From NCBI GenBank assembly GCA_910574455.1, contig CAJSYZ010000001.1, positions 3,393,424 to 3,457,423 of the forward strand: a stretch of DNA of 64,000 nt, read 5' to 3'. The position numbers were made by a program, and so were the translations under genes. Each line of letters begins with the position of its first letter. Position 1 is the stretch's first letter. Positions 15,729 through 27,066 of this stretch are shown piece after piece. Under the pieces are notes generated by a model, which was not told the origin of the DNA, ran no database searches, and saw nothing but the letters and a program-made list of their open reading frames with translations. This stretch comes from Trichaptum fuscoviolaceum (Eukaryota > Basidiomycota > Agaricomycetes > Hymenochaetales > Trichaptaceae).

Positions 15729-17807
15729 ATGGCAACAGCCATCAATGCTGCCCAGATGTCTAATCGCTTTGCTCCTGGATCTTCTTGGAGTGCGATGAAC
15801 AACCCTCCGCGAGCGCCGTCTGGGGCTGGTCCTAGCACATACGGTGCACCAACTTATCCTGTATCGGGTCGAAATGGAGGATATTTCTACAACCCAAATC
15901 AACCACCTATAGGCTCACCTGCTATGAGCACGACGTCACCACCCGAAGTACATGTTGTTTCTCCTTCTGTTGAAGGGGAGGAGGATTGGGATGACGAGCA
16001 GAGTATATACAGCACCCGTACGTCGAACTACTATCCAGAAGTCTATAAGTCGAACGGACGTGCGTCGGGTCAACAGTCCATGTATTCGACATCTACATCA
16101 GGACAGAGCCTTGAGTTCCGGGATTCTTGGCAAACGAATGGCACCGCTCGACCGGACAGTAATGTCGACCCTTTCGCATTTAGGAACTACGAGACAAGGA
16201 CGCAGTTGCCTAGAGTGATTGTCTCTTCTCCGTCCGAAGCTTCCTTTCGTCGACAAAGTGGGGCAACAACCAACAGTGATGATGCCAGGGCTTCCGAGAT
16301 TCCAGCCATACCCAAAGCTGTGACACCTCCGCCGATTGTGCAAGTACAAGGTCGTGTGCCCAGTGCTGTCCAGGGAACCCGCAACTTCTCCAGGCCGAAC
16401 AGACCACCTATCTCTTCGCCACCTTCAGAAGATGGCAAGAAAGAAGTACTTGAACGTAATCATCGGCGCTGGCAGGTCGGGGATGGTTCGCCGCAGCAGA
16501 AGGCCCAGCCGCGCTCATCCCCGGTTCCATACAACACGGCAGTGTCGCTTCCTCAGATCATTACACCGAGCACATCGTCTCGCATCGCCAGTAATGAAGA
16601 TGTATACGGAGGAATGCAAGATGATGATGACGACCATCTAGGATCAGAATATGTGGCTGTCCCGAGGCCTGCGCCTAACAAGCTTGTATATGCCCAGCCG
16701 CGCACACCATCACCCTCCGGATTATCCCCTACATCACCACAAGGCCTTCCTCCTCTTCTCACTCACTCATCCTCACTTTCTTCGACTTCGAGTGGCCACT
16801 CAAGCCACGCACCACAAACACCACAAGGCCTTGTCCCACTCCCATCCCATCCACCCAACATGAGGGCCTCCACGCCAGACAGCTTGTACTCAAATTACTC
16901 ATACTATCCGCTGGACGGCAACACGCCTCCTGCTTCAGCGACACTCTCGAGCTTCCCTTCAGCATCTTCCCAGGCATTACGGACTCCCGACTCCGGTTCT
17001 TTCAAGCAACAACTCCAAAAAATGCCCTCCTCTCAAGACCTACGTGATAAAAGTCCGAAGGTTAAATCACCAATTCCTCACGGCACTCCAGCAAATCCGC
17101 AAACCGCCGAAGAATACCTTGCGCTGGGTATCTCACACCATGAAGCTGATCGTCTCTCTGAGTCTGCGCGCTGCTTCGAACAGGCTGCGACTCTTAATGG
17201 TGGCTGCGCAGTGGGCATGTTGATGTGGGGGCTTGCATTAAGACACGGCTGGGGCGTCCCGAAGGACGAGCCTCGAGCGTTCAAGTGGCTAAAGCGTGCT
17301 GCAGAACATGCCGTAGTGGACTTGCAAGAGGGCAGCGGGAAGTATGCGCGGGAAGCCGTAAAGGTTTGTTTCAGGCCTCAGCTTCATTTTTATGACACAT
17401 TCGCTCATCCCGTTGCTACCAGAAAGAACTTGTTCTTGCGGTCTATGAAGTGGGCCAATGCTTCTTTCGGGGATGGGGTGTGCCCAAGGATAAAGAGATG
17501 GGTGTAGTGAGTAACGGGTACTGTTCTTGCGTAGAGACGATTGGTATTGACGAGCATTCTTCAGAGCTACTTTCAAACAGCCGCTCAACTAGGCGATCCC
17601 GACGCGCAACAGGACCTGGCCTTTTGCCTTGCCAACGGTAAAGGTTGCAAGAAGGACCGGAAGGCGGCCGCAAAGTGGTATCGGGCAGCTGTATGTAAAG
17701 GCTGCTTCCATTGCTTAGTTCTTCATGCTGATTTGATTTCGTAGGCTGCCCAGGGCGCAAGTACAGTGGGGCTGGCGTGGATATACAAACCCAAATATTC
17801 AGAATAA
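15729..17807 (+). CDS. Sel1-repeat protein, Nif1/Dsf2-like
   Basis: The first two thirds (15729-17080) are disordered: rich in Ser, Pro, Thr and Gln, with acidic patches such as EGEEDWDDEQ. The C-terminal third holds tandem Sel1/TPR-like repeats starting at TAEEYLALGISHHEADRL. It continues with GMLMWGLALRHGWGVPKDE, CFFRGWGVPKDKEMG and DLAFCLANGKGCKKD. This arrangement, with the GCAVGMLMWGLALRHGWG core, is that of fungal proteins related to S. pombe Nif1 (a mitosis inhibitor acting on a Wee1-regulating kinase) and yeast Dsf2. Introns lie at about 17364-17423, 17507-17564 and 17693-17743. The stop TAA is at 17805-17807, giving a C-terminus KPKYSE. Biochemical role is inferred only from family resemblance; a more general Sel1 scaffold role is equally possible. 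Confidence 0.8.
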
Positions 17808-18466
17808 TCTCTTTCCTACATCTCCTCGTTCCTTGATCTGTTCGTTCCTTATCGTTCATTTAACTTCACATCTCACTCTACTTACGACGATTTCGTATTC
17901 TTTGATTTTATTCTACTATTTTTTCTTGTAATATATCAGGATACCAGCTTGCGTAGTTATGGGAGAGCGTTGTACGAGTCGAATACCGGAGTATATCATA
18001 TGTGTATTAGTTCTTCTGCTCTACGCGACGAGATTTTCACTGCGGGAACAGACTGGATGAAAGAATAGTCGGATGGGGGACTCGTCAAGATATGGGATGA
18101 ATGATTGATAGTGACAGTTGCCACACGCGTACTGAGGATACCACATCCGGGCGCGGTACCACTCCTCACCATCATTGTCCATCGCGCCTCCCGCCTTCAA
18201 GTGGCTCTCCGCTCTCCCTCTCTTCTCCACCACCACCAACGCTCTTTATAACTTTCCGCGATCCCTCGAAGGGCGCCTGGTCTTTCCCTTTTTTTCTTTT
18301 TCATTGTAAAATTGAAGCTCGAAGCTATCAGGTATGCGCAATCAAACATGCAGATTTTTGCCGAGAGACTTATTGAGGTTGAGGCAGGTTTGAACGTCCT
18401 TGGTGCTCAAATACTTGATTTCGACCAATAACGTCCTTACCTACGAACCCAACCGACACGACCAAG
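17808..18466. other. Intergenic, no gene seen
   Basis: Pyrimidine-rich stretches (18200-18300) suggest the promoter and 5' UTR of the small downstream gene. A 91-codon frame at 18101-18376 is low-complexity and was not accepted. Confidence 0.5.
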
Positions 18467-18937
18467 ATGCCTCGCCGACCTGCTCCCTCGTCTTTGATTC
18501 TGCATAAGGGATCCCTCCCAACGCGAGGCCAGCCAAAGCACACCCTACCATCAGTACCGCGCCCGACATTCGCACCCTCAATCGCATCGTCCACAACAAG
18601 CCGCAATGTGTTACCGGACGTCGCAGCTTCTGTCGTACCCCCCACGTCTATGTACAGCCTACCGGCCGGGAACGTCAGCGTGAACTCCGTATATTCCGCA
18701 CGCAGCTTCTCGAGCTCAGAATTCAGCCTTTCGCAGCCTACCAGGCGCTCAATAGAGCGGGACCTTGTTCTACCACACTTGAGTCCGTCGCCGTCGCCCA
18801 TGTCACCATCTTACTCGCCGGTCCCGTCGCCGAGGAGGGTTGTTCGTGGCCCTTGGGATCATTCGCGCGCCGTGTCATTGCCGATTGATGTAGATGCTAT
18901 CCTGACGCCGCCCAAGCCAGTGGCCATTAGTCCCTGA
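18467..18937 (+). CDS. Small Ser/Pro-rich protein of unknown function (156 aa)
   Basis: An intronless frame with good start context (CAAGATGCC). I do not recognise the protein. It starts MPRRPAPSSLILHKGS, has basic and proline-rich patches, and ends with DVDAILTPPKPVAISP. The repeated SPSPxxSPSYSPVPSPRR segment looks like a phosphorylatable disordered tail. The GPWDHSRAVSLPIDVD stretch is less biased and may be a short linear motif. Codon usage resembles neighbouring genes. The opposite strand also has a 143-codon frame, but it is less protein-like. No domain was found, so a regulatory role is only a guess. Confidence 0.5.
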   Translation: MPRRPAPSSLILHKGSLPTRGQPKHTLPSVPRPTFAPSIASSTTSRNVLPDVAASVVPPTSMYSLPAGNVSVNSVYSARSFSSSEFSLSQPTRRSIERDLVLPHLSPSPSPMSPSYSPVPSPRRVVRGPWDHSRAVSLPIDVDAILTPPKPVAISP

Positions 18938-19538
18938 TTGTGTAGAGTGCTTGTTGGCAGAGTCGAGGAGCAGTGCTGCCGTGCAGACGGGAGCTGGTCT
19001 CCCACCTGCCGAACGTATTCCACTATTACCTTGTCGTAGCAGCTGTCCTTCGATGTGTACTTATGATGTGTAGGATTGTGATGAAGAGGGGCAGGCAGCC
19101 TTTCATGGTGTTTACGGAGATAGCGCAAACGTGTAAGAAAACATGTGCGGGTTTGTGAGACACGGATATGGTTAGAACACACTTTTGTTGTATGTTTCTT
19201 CTACCCGGCCGCAGTGTGCCGCAGTTGCGGTGATCGACATAAAAATTTCAATGCCTAGCCTGTGTCCGACGTTGATCGCGACGAGCTCGCCGGTTTTTTC
19301 GCGGGCTGAAGATGAGGAAGAGGGGTATATGCGGTGGATGGCCGGCGGGGACGTATGCCGACGTTCTCGTGCTATGGCCCGTTCTTCTTGGATTACTTGA
19401 TCAGTACGAACATGATGCCAGCAACACCCATCGCCTCTCATCCCTAATTCTTTATTCTTTTCGACTTTTCCTTTCTTTTCCCAACGCTACGCGAGGCCAT
19501 CGACGGCGACACGGCGAGCACGGCAAACGCGACACCTC
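18938..19538. other. Intergenic, no gene seen
   Basis: Lies between two plus-strand genes. It includes a purine-rich block (19305-19330) and a pyrimidine-rich block just before the F-box start (19440-19480). Nothing codes convincingly. Confidence 0.5.
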
Positions 19539-21333
19539 ATGACTGCAGCAGGCCATCACCGTTCTCGTCCTGCAGCCAAGCGCCTCAGCACCTTCTCCTT
19601 CTTCGCTCGCTCGCCCCAGTCGCCCATGAGACGCATCTCGCTCGAGGACCTCAACGCCGACGTCCTCCTCCTCATCTTTCAGTACCTGCGCTGGCCGGAG
19701 GATCTCTATGCTCTTGCTTTGGTGTCGAAGACGCTCAATCAGCAGACGACACCGGAGCTGTACCGCACAATCGTCATCGTCCCCAGCCCTAGGGCCACCC
19801 TCGCGTTGCTGGGCAGACTCGAGCGTGATGATGCGCTTTGTGCCGTTGTACAAACGCTAGTGTTCGACAGCGTCGTTCGCGCGGTGCACCCGCAGATACC
19901 TCGGGCGGACGACTTCGACTCGGCTCGGAATAAGGACCTCGCAGACGGAGCGGTCCTGCGCGAGTACGGCGCCGAATATGCCAGTGCTGGCGGCGACCCT
20001 CAAAGAGTGCGCCTGCGTCTGCACCATGTACTGCCCAAGCTACAGAATCTACATGAGGTCTATGTGAAGCGCTGGAACCATACACTCCTGGGGCCGTTGT
20101 CCGCGTCAGAATGCTACCATTACTGGAGTCCCTACGGCTATGCTGAGCAGCAGGCTGCAGGGGCCATAGGGAACGTACGCCAGGGCTTGCTCAAGAAGTT
20201 CCGTTTCTCTACCCCGTACCTGGGCCCGCCGGCAGTCATGCATGGTGACCGCCAGCCATGTCCACTCGACATCGTCTCGTTGCTCATGCTTCGCTGCCCG
20301 AAAATCGAGAAGCTGTCCGTAATCGGCATTTTCCCATCGCTTCGCTTCTCCCACCCGACATACGCGTTTCAGAAATTGACCACTCTTGTTATTGGTGAAC
20401 AAACGGCGGGCGTGGCGACCTGGAATGGGGTGCTAAGGCATTGCAAGGAACTAAGGATGCTTGGGCTATTAAACGTTCATTTCCGATTTGAGAAGCTCAT
20501 GGAGGGATGCCACTTTCCTAATCTCGAATCCATAGGTATGTGTCACTGTATGCTTCTCCAGTCTAACTTCCATGAACTTCGTCTCGTAGAATGGTATCAA
20601 TATGCGTTCACGGCTTCTGTGTCAAACAGAAAGCCTGCGAAGTCTTTCGCGGAATTCATACAGAAGCACTCTGAAACATTGAAATGTATAGCCTTAGGAC
20701 CTCGCCAATATCACCCTCTTCGTGGGCTTCCGTATGACGGGGGCTTGCCATTCTTTGACCCGGATAATAATGTAAATGGATCCTCCCCTTTGAGAGATAG
20801 TGTTTATTGATCACTTTATCTAGTACCTCCCCAATCTTGAAACCTTAAGACTCTCAAACTGGAGCATATTCATTCCGGAACACGATCAGTGGCCGCACAC
20901 CGAAAGCACACAGTTCAAGGCCTGTGCTGAGCAGATCTGCCGCTTTGTGGCGGGCCGGCCGAAGCTGGTCGACGTGACAATCTCGGACCTGCCCAAAGGC
21001 CTTGAGATGCAATTACGGAGATCGCTCGCTGATCGAAAGATGCGCAGACTGATGGTTGGCGAGAGTCTGCTGAGGAGCAAGATGACCCACGTCCCTACGG
21101 ATTCTTATGTACCCACTCAGCGCGGTTGGACTGTGCCTGGTGAATGGGTACGACAACGACAAGCCGAATGGCAGTCTACTCGGAAGCGAGAATACTTGCT
21201 TGAGGCGTGGCAGAGCTACGAGGTTATGTTTGAGGGGCTTGCTCTGGCGGAGTCTGGGTACCGACCGTGTCTGCTGAACGAAAAGTGCCCCAGGAGCTGG
21301 ATGGACTATTTACGAGTGCACCACTCATTGTAA
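19539..21333 (+). CDS. F-box protein with leucine-rich C-terminal region
   Basis: Probable substrate-recognition subunit of an SCF ubiquitin ligase. After a basic N-terminus, the F-box is at residues about 29-75: ISLEDLNADVLLLIFQYLRW, then DLYALALVSKTLNQQTTPELYRTI (quoted here as two adjacent parts of the motif). The rest has leucine-rich, LRR-like segments (LRMLGLLNVHF, LETLRLSNWSIF) as in the large basidiomycete F-box expansions. Two introns are proposed. One is 20536-20589 (54 nt, GTATGT...TAG), a multiple of three with no stop, so it can be read through. The other is 20772-20823 (GTAAAT...TAG), needed to join PDNN to YLPNLETLRL. The stop follows VHHSL at 21331-21333. The substrate cannot be inferred. 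Confidence 0.8.
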
Positions 21334-21705
21334 TGACTGACCTGTATGTATTGTTACTGATTCACGAGCATTGTTATCTGTTTGGATAGATGTTGTAGAT
21401 GTATTATATTTTTGGGTATCTTTCTTGCTGTGTTTCTTGCATTTATACCGATGAAATGGACATTGTCACTGTCAGTCCTCAGATTGAGTGCCGAGCCTCG
21501 TGCGTGTAGCGGAGTTGCTATGAAATGCTTACATGTATTAGTATTACATAATAAAGCTATGGACGACCTCGTTCCGCTCTGCTTGTCTTCAGCCTCGTCC
21601 ATCTCCTCGTCCTCGTTACCCCCGATTAATTTTCCTTTTCATTTCTTTCTATTTTCCTCGTCGTTCACGCCACGTCTTTCACGAACGCATCACATAGAGC
21701 GCATC
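21334..21705. other. Intergenic upstream of RRM/R3H gene
   Basis: Contains pyrimidine-rich promoter sequence (21590-21670) immediately upstream of the next ATG. An open frame runs through it in phase with the downstream exon, but the good ATG is at 21706. Confidence 0.5.
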
Positions 21706-23649
21706 ATGACCAGCACGTCCCCGACGCCCGACATCTCCCAGCTCTCCATTTCTGGACAACCCGCTCAGCGACAGCACGACCCTTACGACTATGACGGCTT
21801 CAGCGGTGCTCAGCGCCAGCAGTTCCACTTCTCGACGAACCCCGTCGCGCCTGGTCAGCTGCCTTACAACCCGCTCGGCGGCTTGAATACATCCCCGCTG
21901 AAGAACAAGTCGTCCAGAGCAGGTCTTCCCACCGTATGTACAACCCTTGTCTCTGCTTCATTATATCCGCCAAATGCGCGCGGAATCCGTATCTTCTACT
22001 TTTAATCAAGAGTGTTTGGACGTTGACAACGCTTTTTTCATCGATAGCAATGGCTCGAGAATCAGGCATCGATTAATGACTCCCGCTCTCTCTCACCTTC
22101 GTCCAACTCCGACATTGGCGGTTCCCCACCTTTGCAACACATTCAGGCATCGATGAGTCCCTCTGGGACACCTTCCGTGGGCAGCAATCAGCCAGGAGAT
22201 GACGAGGTCATACCCACTGCAATCGTCATTAAGAATATCCCGTTTAATGTCAAACGCGAGACACTCCTTGATATCATTGTAAGCATCATTGTTTCCGCTG
22301 CACAGCCAAGGAAAAAAACCCTTGCGGATATGCAGTCACGTTACAACTCTGGCCTACTGTATTAATCTTCTGTTGCTAGGCTTCGTTGTCCATCCCCACT
22401 CCCTACGCGTTTAATTACCATCTTGACGCGCAAGGGGCTTTCCGTGGTCTCGCATTCGCGAACTTCCGTCAATCCGTCGATGCGGATGCTGTAGTGGCGG
22501 CGTTGAATGGATTTGACGTGCAAGGTCGTAAGTTGCGTGTCGAATACAAGAAGGTTCTCCAAGCTGGCGAGAAAGAGCGAATTGAGCGCGAGAAAGCGCT
22601 GAGGAGGATGCGATCTATGCAGATCGAAAGGGAACATCAGGCGATTCAGCACACTCAGCAAAGCAACGAAGGTTTTGGACCCGTCGGCGGTCCTATTTAT
22701 GGAACACCGCGTTCTGTTTCCGCTGGATATACGAGTACATATCAGGACCAGCAGAACTCACCCCCGAACGTGCCGCCGATGCCTGTGCCTCAGCCATATG
22801 GTGTGACTTCTCCTGGGCCTCTCCCACCCACAACGCCGTCGAAATCTGCCTCTTCGACCGAACTGGACCTCAACGACCCTTCTACCTTGGAAATCTATTC
22901 TCGCATTCTACTCTTCAAGGACGATCCCATGCGTGATGAGCTGGCCTTCTCTCGTACATTGAGTCCAAAGCAGCGCCGTGTCGTCCATCTGGTAGCGCAG
23001 AAGCTTGGCGTTTACCACTATTCGGTCGGCGAAGGCGAAGAACGCTATGCAGTTGTGACACGCATTGATCCGGACCGGGTGAGTCATCCGATGCAGGCTG
23101 AGCCACGACGCGTACGTTCTGATCTCTTTCTACTACCCCATACGGGCTATGATCCTTGCTAACGCTCAGCGCCAGACACTCTCTCGCGCTCCGTCTGCGT
23201 ATATGACCCCTTCCGCGCCACAGATCTCTGCAAGTTCCCTTCGTACAAAGAAGAGCATGCCTGACATGAAAACACTGCACACCTCTGCTCCACGCCTCAC
23301 CTCGCGTGCGTCCAATGGCAATATTCGTGAAGGCTATGCGACAATTGCATCCCCTTCGCGTCGTTCTCCTGGTGGATTCGGTGCTCTGTTTGGCCAGAAT
23401 AGTGCATTTGGCTCAAGTAACTCAGGATCGTCGGTTCCTCCGGTTCCGAGCCTTCCTGCATCCTTGTCTGGCACCTTGAACGGCACGTCTATCAGAGAGA
23501 ATGATGCACATAGTAGCAATGTTGTTCGCCAGCCGCGTGGACCTGTTGGCGGAAGCGGATTTGGTTCTCGCCGCGACAGGGTGTCTGCGAGCGAGAGCTC
23601 TGCGCGTGGTGGACTGGAGGCGAGGTCGCACGAACCATTGGAGATTTAA
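21706..23649 (+). CDS. RNA-binding protein with RRM and R3H domains (Cip2/Pin4-like)
   Basis: Likely binds mRNA and modulates stress or cell-cycle transcripts, as described for S. pombe Cip1/Cip2 and budding yeast Pin4. Exon 1 (21706 to about 21936) is Q/S/P-rich. The RRM is split by an intron at about 22278-22380: TAIVIKNIPFNVKRETLLDI gives RNP2, and GAFRGLAFANF is the RNP1 equivalent. After a Gln/Pro linker comes an R3H domain, with LSPKQRRVVHLVAQKLGVYH followed by YAVVTRIDPD. An intron at about 23080-23168 leads to a Ser/Gly-rich tail with FG-like patches, ending at TAA after HEPLEI (23649). The start was chosen because MTSTSPTPDISQLS begins just after a pyrimidine tract. RRM followed by R3H is the usual order in this fungal family. 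Confidence 0.88.
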
Positions 23650-24352
23650 ATTGGGGATAACGACTTACGCATTGCAACAAAACGAGTCACCGGATGGCTT
23701 CAGGTCTTACCATAGCATTTTAGTTCACATATCGTCTTCGAGGTATATTCTTGGATGCTCATATATCATTTACTATCCAACTGCTTGCTCGCTCGTCTTT
23801 TAACCCTGCCGTTCCCTTCCTAGTTCCTCCCTACTTGTAACTGATCTTTTGATATCTGAATCCTATCTTTCTCTCTTCTAACTAGTATTCATTCTCACCC
23901 GTAACTATAACACGCAAGAAATGATTTGACCCATACGCTCGCGATCAATTTATGAGTTTGCTCCCTTCACTGGTTTAAGCCATTTTACTCTACGAGTTCT
24001 TTAAACCTCCTTCATCACCCCTTTGCATTTCAATGCTTGCTGGTTGTGCTGCTATCCTTGGTTTCATCTCTCATAGCTATGTATTATCGAGCAAGGAGCA
24101 TTTGTAGTGGAGGTATGTGCCTGTACTACAGGCTATATACGCAAATAGGTGGATTTTCTTGAACTGTTCGTTATGTGATTTGAATTTGTAGTGGAAAATG
24201 CGCGTGGCACAAGATCGACGCCCATCTTGAATCTCATTACACGCGCGTACAAAGGCTAAAACGGTCGTCCGCTGCTGGTCCACTACACCCTCACTGCGGC
24301 GACGACGACGACGCGTAGCTATCCCCCCCCCCCCCCCCTCAAAAAAAAAAGA
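23650..24352. other. Intergenic with homopolymer block before NUC1
   Basis: 3' UTR of the RRM gene and promoter of the nuclease gene. It is pyrimidine-rich at 23800-23900. Immediately before the nuclease ATG sits a run of 16 C (24323-24338) and, after two bases, 10 A (24341-24350). No gene is seen. Confidence 0.6.
24323..24350 (+). repeat. C16 / A10 homopolymer pair in presumed 5' UTR
   Basis: Sixteen cytosines, then TC, then ten adenines, ending two bases before the ATG of the NUC1-like gene. Such runs are unstable and their exact length in the assembly may be unreliable. Confidence 0.85.
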
Positions 24353-25836
24353 ATGCCGACCGCAAATCTCATTCGCGCTGCTTGCTTTGCCCTCGGGGCG
24401 GCTGTAGGCGGCGGAGCAGTTGCTGTAGGGATGGCCGCACGAAGGCGCGAGGAGCCTGTCGCAGCGGGGGAGGCCTCTACTTCGATTGCGGACGGTGCTT
24501 ACCAGCCTATCAATGTCAGGAAGAGTGAGCCAGTGGTGAAGACAACGCCTTCGGGTCTGCCAGACCTTGTGAATACGGCTGAACTGATGGCTGGTCCGGC
24601 TGGCGCGATCCTGAAGTACGGGCATCCTGGTGTGTTGCGCAACTCGCGTTTTTTCTTCACTTGTGCTGAGCACGCCGGCTTGTTTTGTTGATGAATCGGA
24701 ATTCCAGGCCCTATTAATGATCTACTGATACGCAAGGCCTATGTCACGGCGTACGACAGGCGGCTAAGGAATCCAGTATGGGTGAGTTCTTGTATATATT
24801 CATCAGGAGCACTAAGCATTTAAACCTCTTATTCTGTTATATTGTGAAGGGCGCTGAACATCTTACTCTGTCCACGCTAGGCCGCTCACGATTGAATGAA
24901 AGTCAAAGCGATGACGAGAAGGGCGATCGTTCAAAATCGACATTCCGTGAGGATGAATCTATACCAGCACCGTTCCGTGCGCGGTTAAAAGACTATTTCC
25001 GCAGTGGATATGACAGAGGGCACATGTAAGCTGGACTCGAATAACAAATGTGCTATTTCTGATCAATTGTGCAGGGTGCCTGCTGCAGATGCGAAATCCT
25101 CTCAGGTTAGTTTATGCTTTTCAGGACTTCACGAGACTATGTTCACTTGGTTGCTTTGAATATTTTGGACTTATAGGAAGCTATGGATGAGACGTTCCTG
25201 CTCTCGAACATGGCACCGCAAGTTGGCGCGGGCTTCAACAGACATTACTGGGCTTATCTCGAGGACTGGTGCCGCCGTCTAACCGGTAACTTCCAAGATG
25301 TCTATGTGTTCACAGTTCCTCTGTACCTTCCGAAGCAAGATGTAGACGGAAAGTGGAAGGTGGTATGTAGGGTTTACTTACTTCAAACAGAATGTTCAGC
25401 TGAATTCTACCTCCACTGTATAGACGTATGAGATGATTGGCAATCCGCCCAACGTTGCTGTGCCCACGCACTTTGCGAAGGTCGTTCTCACATCTCGGCC
25501 TTCTTCACCTTCGAAACCAGATGTACTCGAAATCTCGACTGGGGCATTCGTTCTACCCAATGATGTGATAAAGGACGATACGCCTCTGGAAAGCTTTGTA
25601 GTACCTGGTACGGTTTAATGCTTCTTCCTTTAGCATCAATGCCTATTAATGTGAAATGTCTTGTAGTTGAGGCAGTAGAGCGCGCAGCCGGCCTTACTCT
25701 GTTCTCCGACGCTGTGAAAGCGTCCTCAAAGCACATCTGCCAAACGACCCAATGCAAGGTTATCGTTCGCAATTTCGATGATGCTCAAAAACAGATAAGG
25801 CCTCCACCTCGGAGGAGTATCTCCTCACCAAACTAG
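24353..25836 (+). CDS. NUC1: Mitochondrial DNA/RNA non-specific endonuclease (NUC1/EndoG)
   Basis: Sugar-non-specific nuclease of the mitochondrial inner membrane or intermembrane space, which also acts in programmed death and recombination. The N-terminus MPTANLIRAACFALGAA... is a hydrophobic, Gly/Ala-rich anchor preceded by few acidic residues, as in fungal NUC1. GHPGPINDLLIRKAYVTAYD is followed by the catalytic signature SGYDRGHM (about 25003-25027; the His is the general base). LLSNMAPQVGAGFNRHYWAY follows, whose first Asn binds Mg2+ in the family. PTHFAKVVL completes the fold. There are about six introns, including one just after the DRGHM codons (25029-25075). An insertion with DEKGDRSKSTFREDES lies before the catalytic motif. 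The stop is at 25834-25836. The 3' end faces the mL46 gene 97 bp away. Confidence 0.92.
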
Positions 25837-25933
25837 TCCCTTTAGATGCTGTCGTAGCTCTAGTGTCGTATCTCTTCCACATATAGGTCGTCAATCTTGT
25901 TTATATTAAAAGATGTAATATGCAAAAAGTCCA

Positions 25934-26868
25934 TTAAAAATCGGATAACATATCTTTCGTCCTTAACCAATAATCTTCAGCTACGCAAGACGCTATTTCA
26001 TGCTTCGTGAGCCAAGCAAAGTCTGTGATTCCCTGTTCCTGCGTCCGGACTTGACCGGCGAAAATATGTGCTTTGAAGAAAAATTCCTATATCAAAGAAA
26101 TTTTATGAGACACTTCGTTATCCCAAATTAACAGCACGAACCTTTTCCTCCAATCCTTCATTGTCATGCTCTAAGATGCCAATTGGGCGGCGACCAACGA
26201 CCCAGGAGTTTATATTCGGACCACATTCAGCGTGCAAGCTCCTTTTCGCGGCCTAATAGTCTGTTAACTCATAATTCGTTTTCGAATTAAAGAAAATACC
26301 TGGTGCAGATATTCGCCCTTCTCTACATAGCCCCTAGGGAATCTCCATTCATATTTCGTCCCTGGCGAGCCCTTCACTAGGAGGTAGAGATTCCGCGACC
26401 CAAGCCTATCCAGACTTTTAACGTCCCTCTTGTCATCTGCGTCTGTTCGCCGAGGCACAGGCTTCTCCTCTTCCTCGCCGGTGTTCTCCACTTTCAACAT
26501 CAAGGAGGCCTTTTCCAGAGCATCTTGCGATACAAAGTCGTCTCCAAATGCCTTTTTCTCGCGGTTTATTTCTTCCTGCGAGAACTGTGCTTCAAGCACG
26601 GACCCTTGCTTGAAGTAGAATTCGGACGGGAAGGGATTATGAAGGGAGCGCTGTATTCTTTGTTGGTATTTGTAAAATTCCCGCTCAAACTTGGTGGGCG
26701 TGCGCGTAAGGATTGGTGAACGGTTGAGGAGTATACCGACTGCTAGTCGATGGCTTTTAGGTGCTTCCGTTGCGAGACCTCGGCGCGCCAGGCCTTCCAA
26801 AATGCATGAGAATATGAGTTTAGAGTCTGAGCATCTAGTTTACGCACCGTTTGCAAAGCCAATATCAT
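25934..26868 (-). CDS. MRPL17: Mitochondrial large-subunit ribosomal protein mL46 (MRPL17/MRPL46)
   Basis: A structural protein of the mitochondrial large ribosomal subunit with a Nudix-like fold. The first exon is only 25 nt (26868-26844). A GTAAAC donor and GAAG acceptor remove 26843-26794 and give MILALQTVRLARRGLATEAP, a convincing mitochondrial presequence that is basic, lacks acidic residues before the cleavage region, and ends in RGLATEA. KFEREFYKYQQRIQRSLHNP then matches the family. WRFPRGYVEKGEYLHQ is the degenerate Nudix segment. The C-terminal exons read FFFKAHIFAG, FAWLTKHEIASCV and DYWLRTKDMLSDF, with the stop at 25934-25936. Introns lie near 26270-26225 and 26140-26090. It is divergent from the V-ATPase gene (about 200 bp between starts). 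Confidence 0.9.
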
Positions 26869-27066
26869 GGTGTATCCGCCGTTGACATCGAGTAAGTAAT
26901 GCCGACGCCGACATACCAGAGGAAAAGAGAAAAGAAATACTTCGAAGAGAGCAAAACGCGACACTTGAAGGTCAAATTGCCGTTTTTAGACCACGCGCGT
27001 CACTCGGCTCTCCCTGGTAGATCGACCTGCCTCTGGTCCGCAACTTCATCCACTCTACACCAAATT

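Noticed and set aside
18370..18801. 143-codon minus-strand frame opposite the small S/P-rich gene
   Set aside because: Its composition mirrors the opposite strand and it lacks protein-like segments; the plus-strand frame has a better start and tail.
19172..19441. 89-codon minus-strand frame upstream of the F-box gene
   Set aside because: No motif, no homology signal recognised and no splice support.
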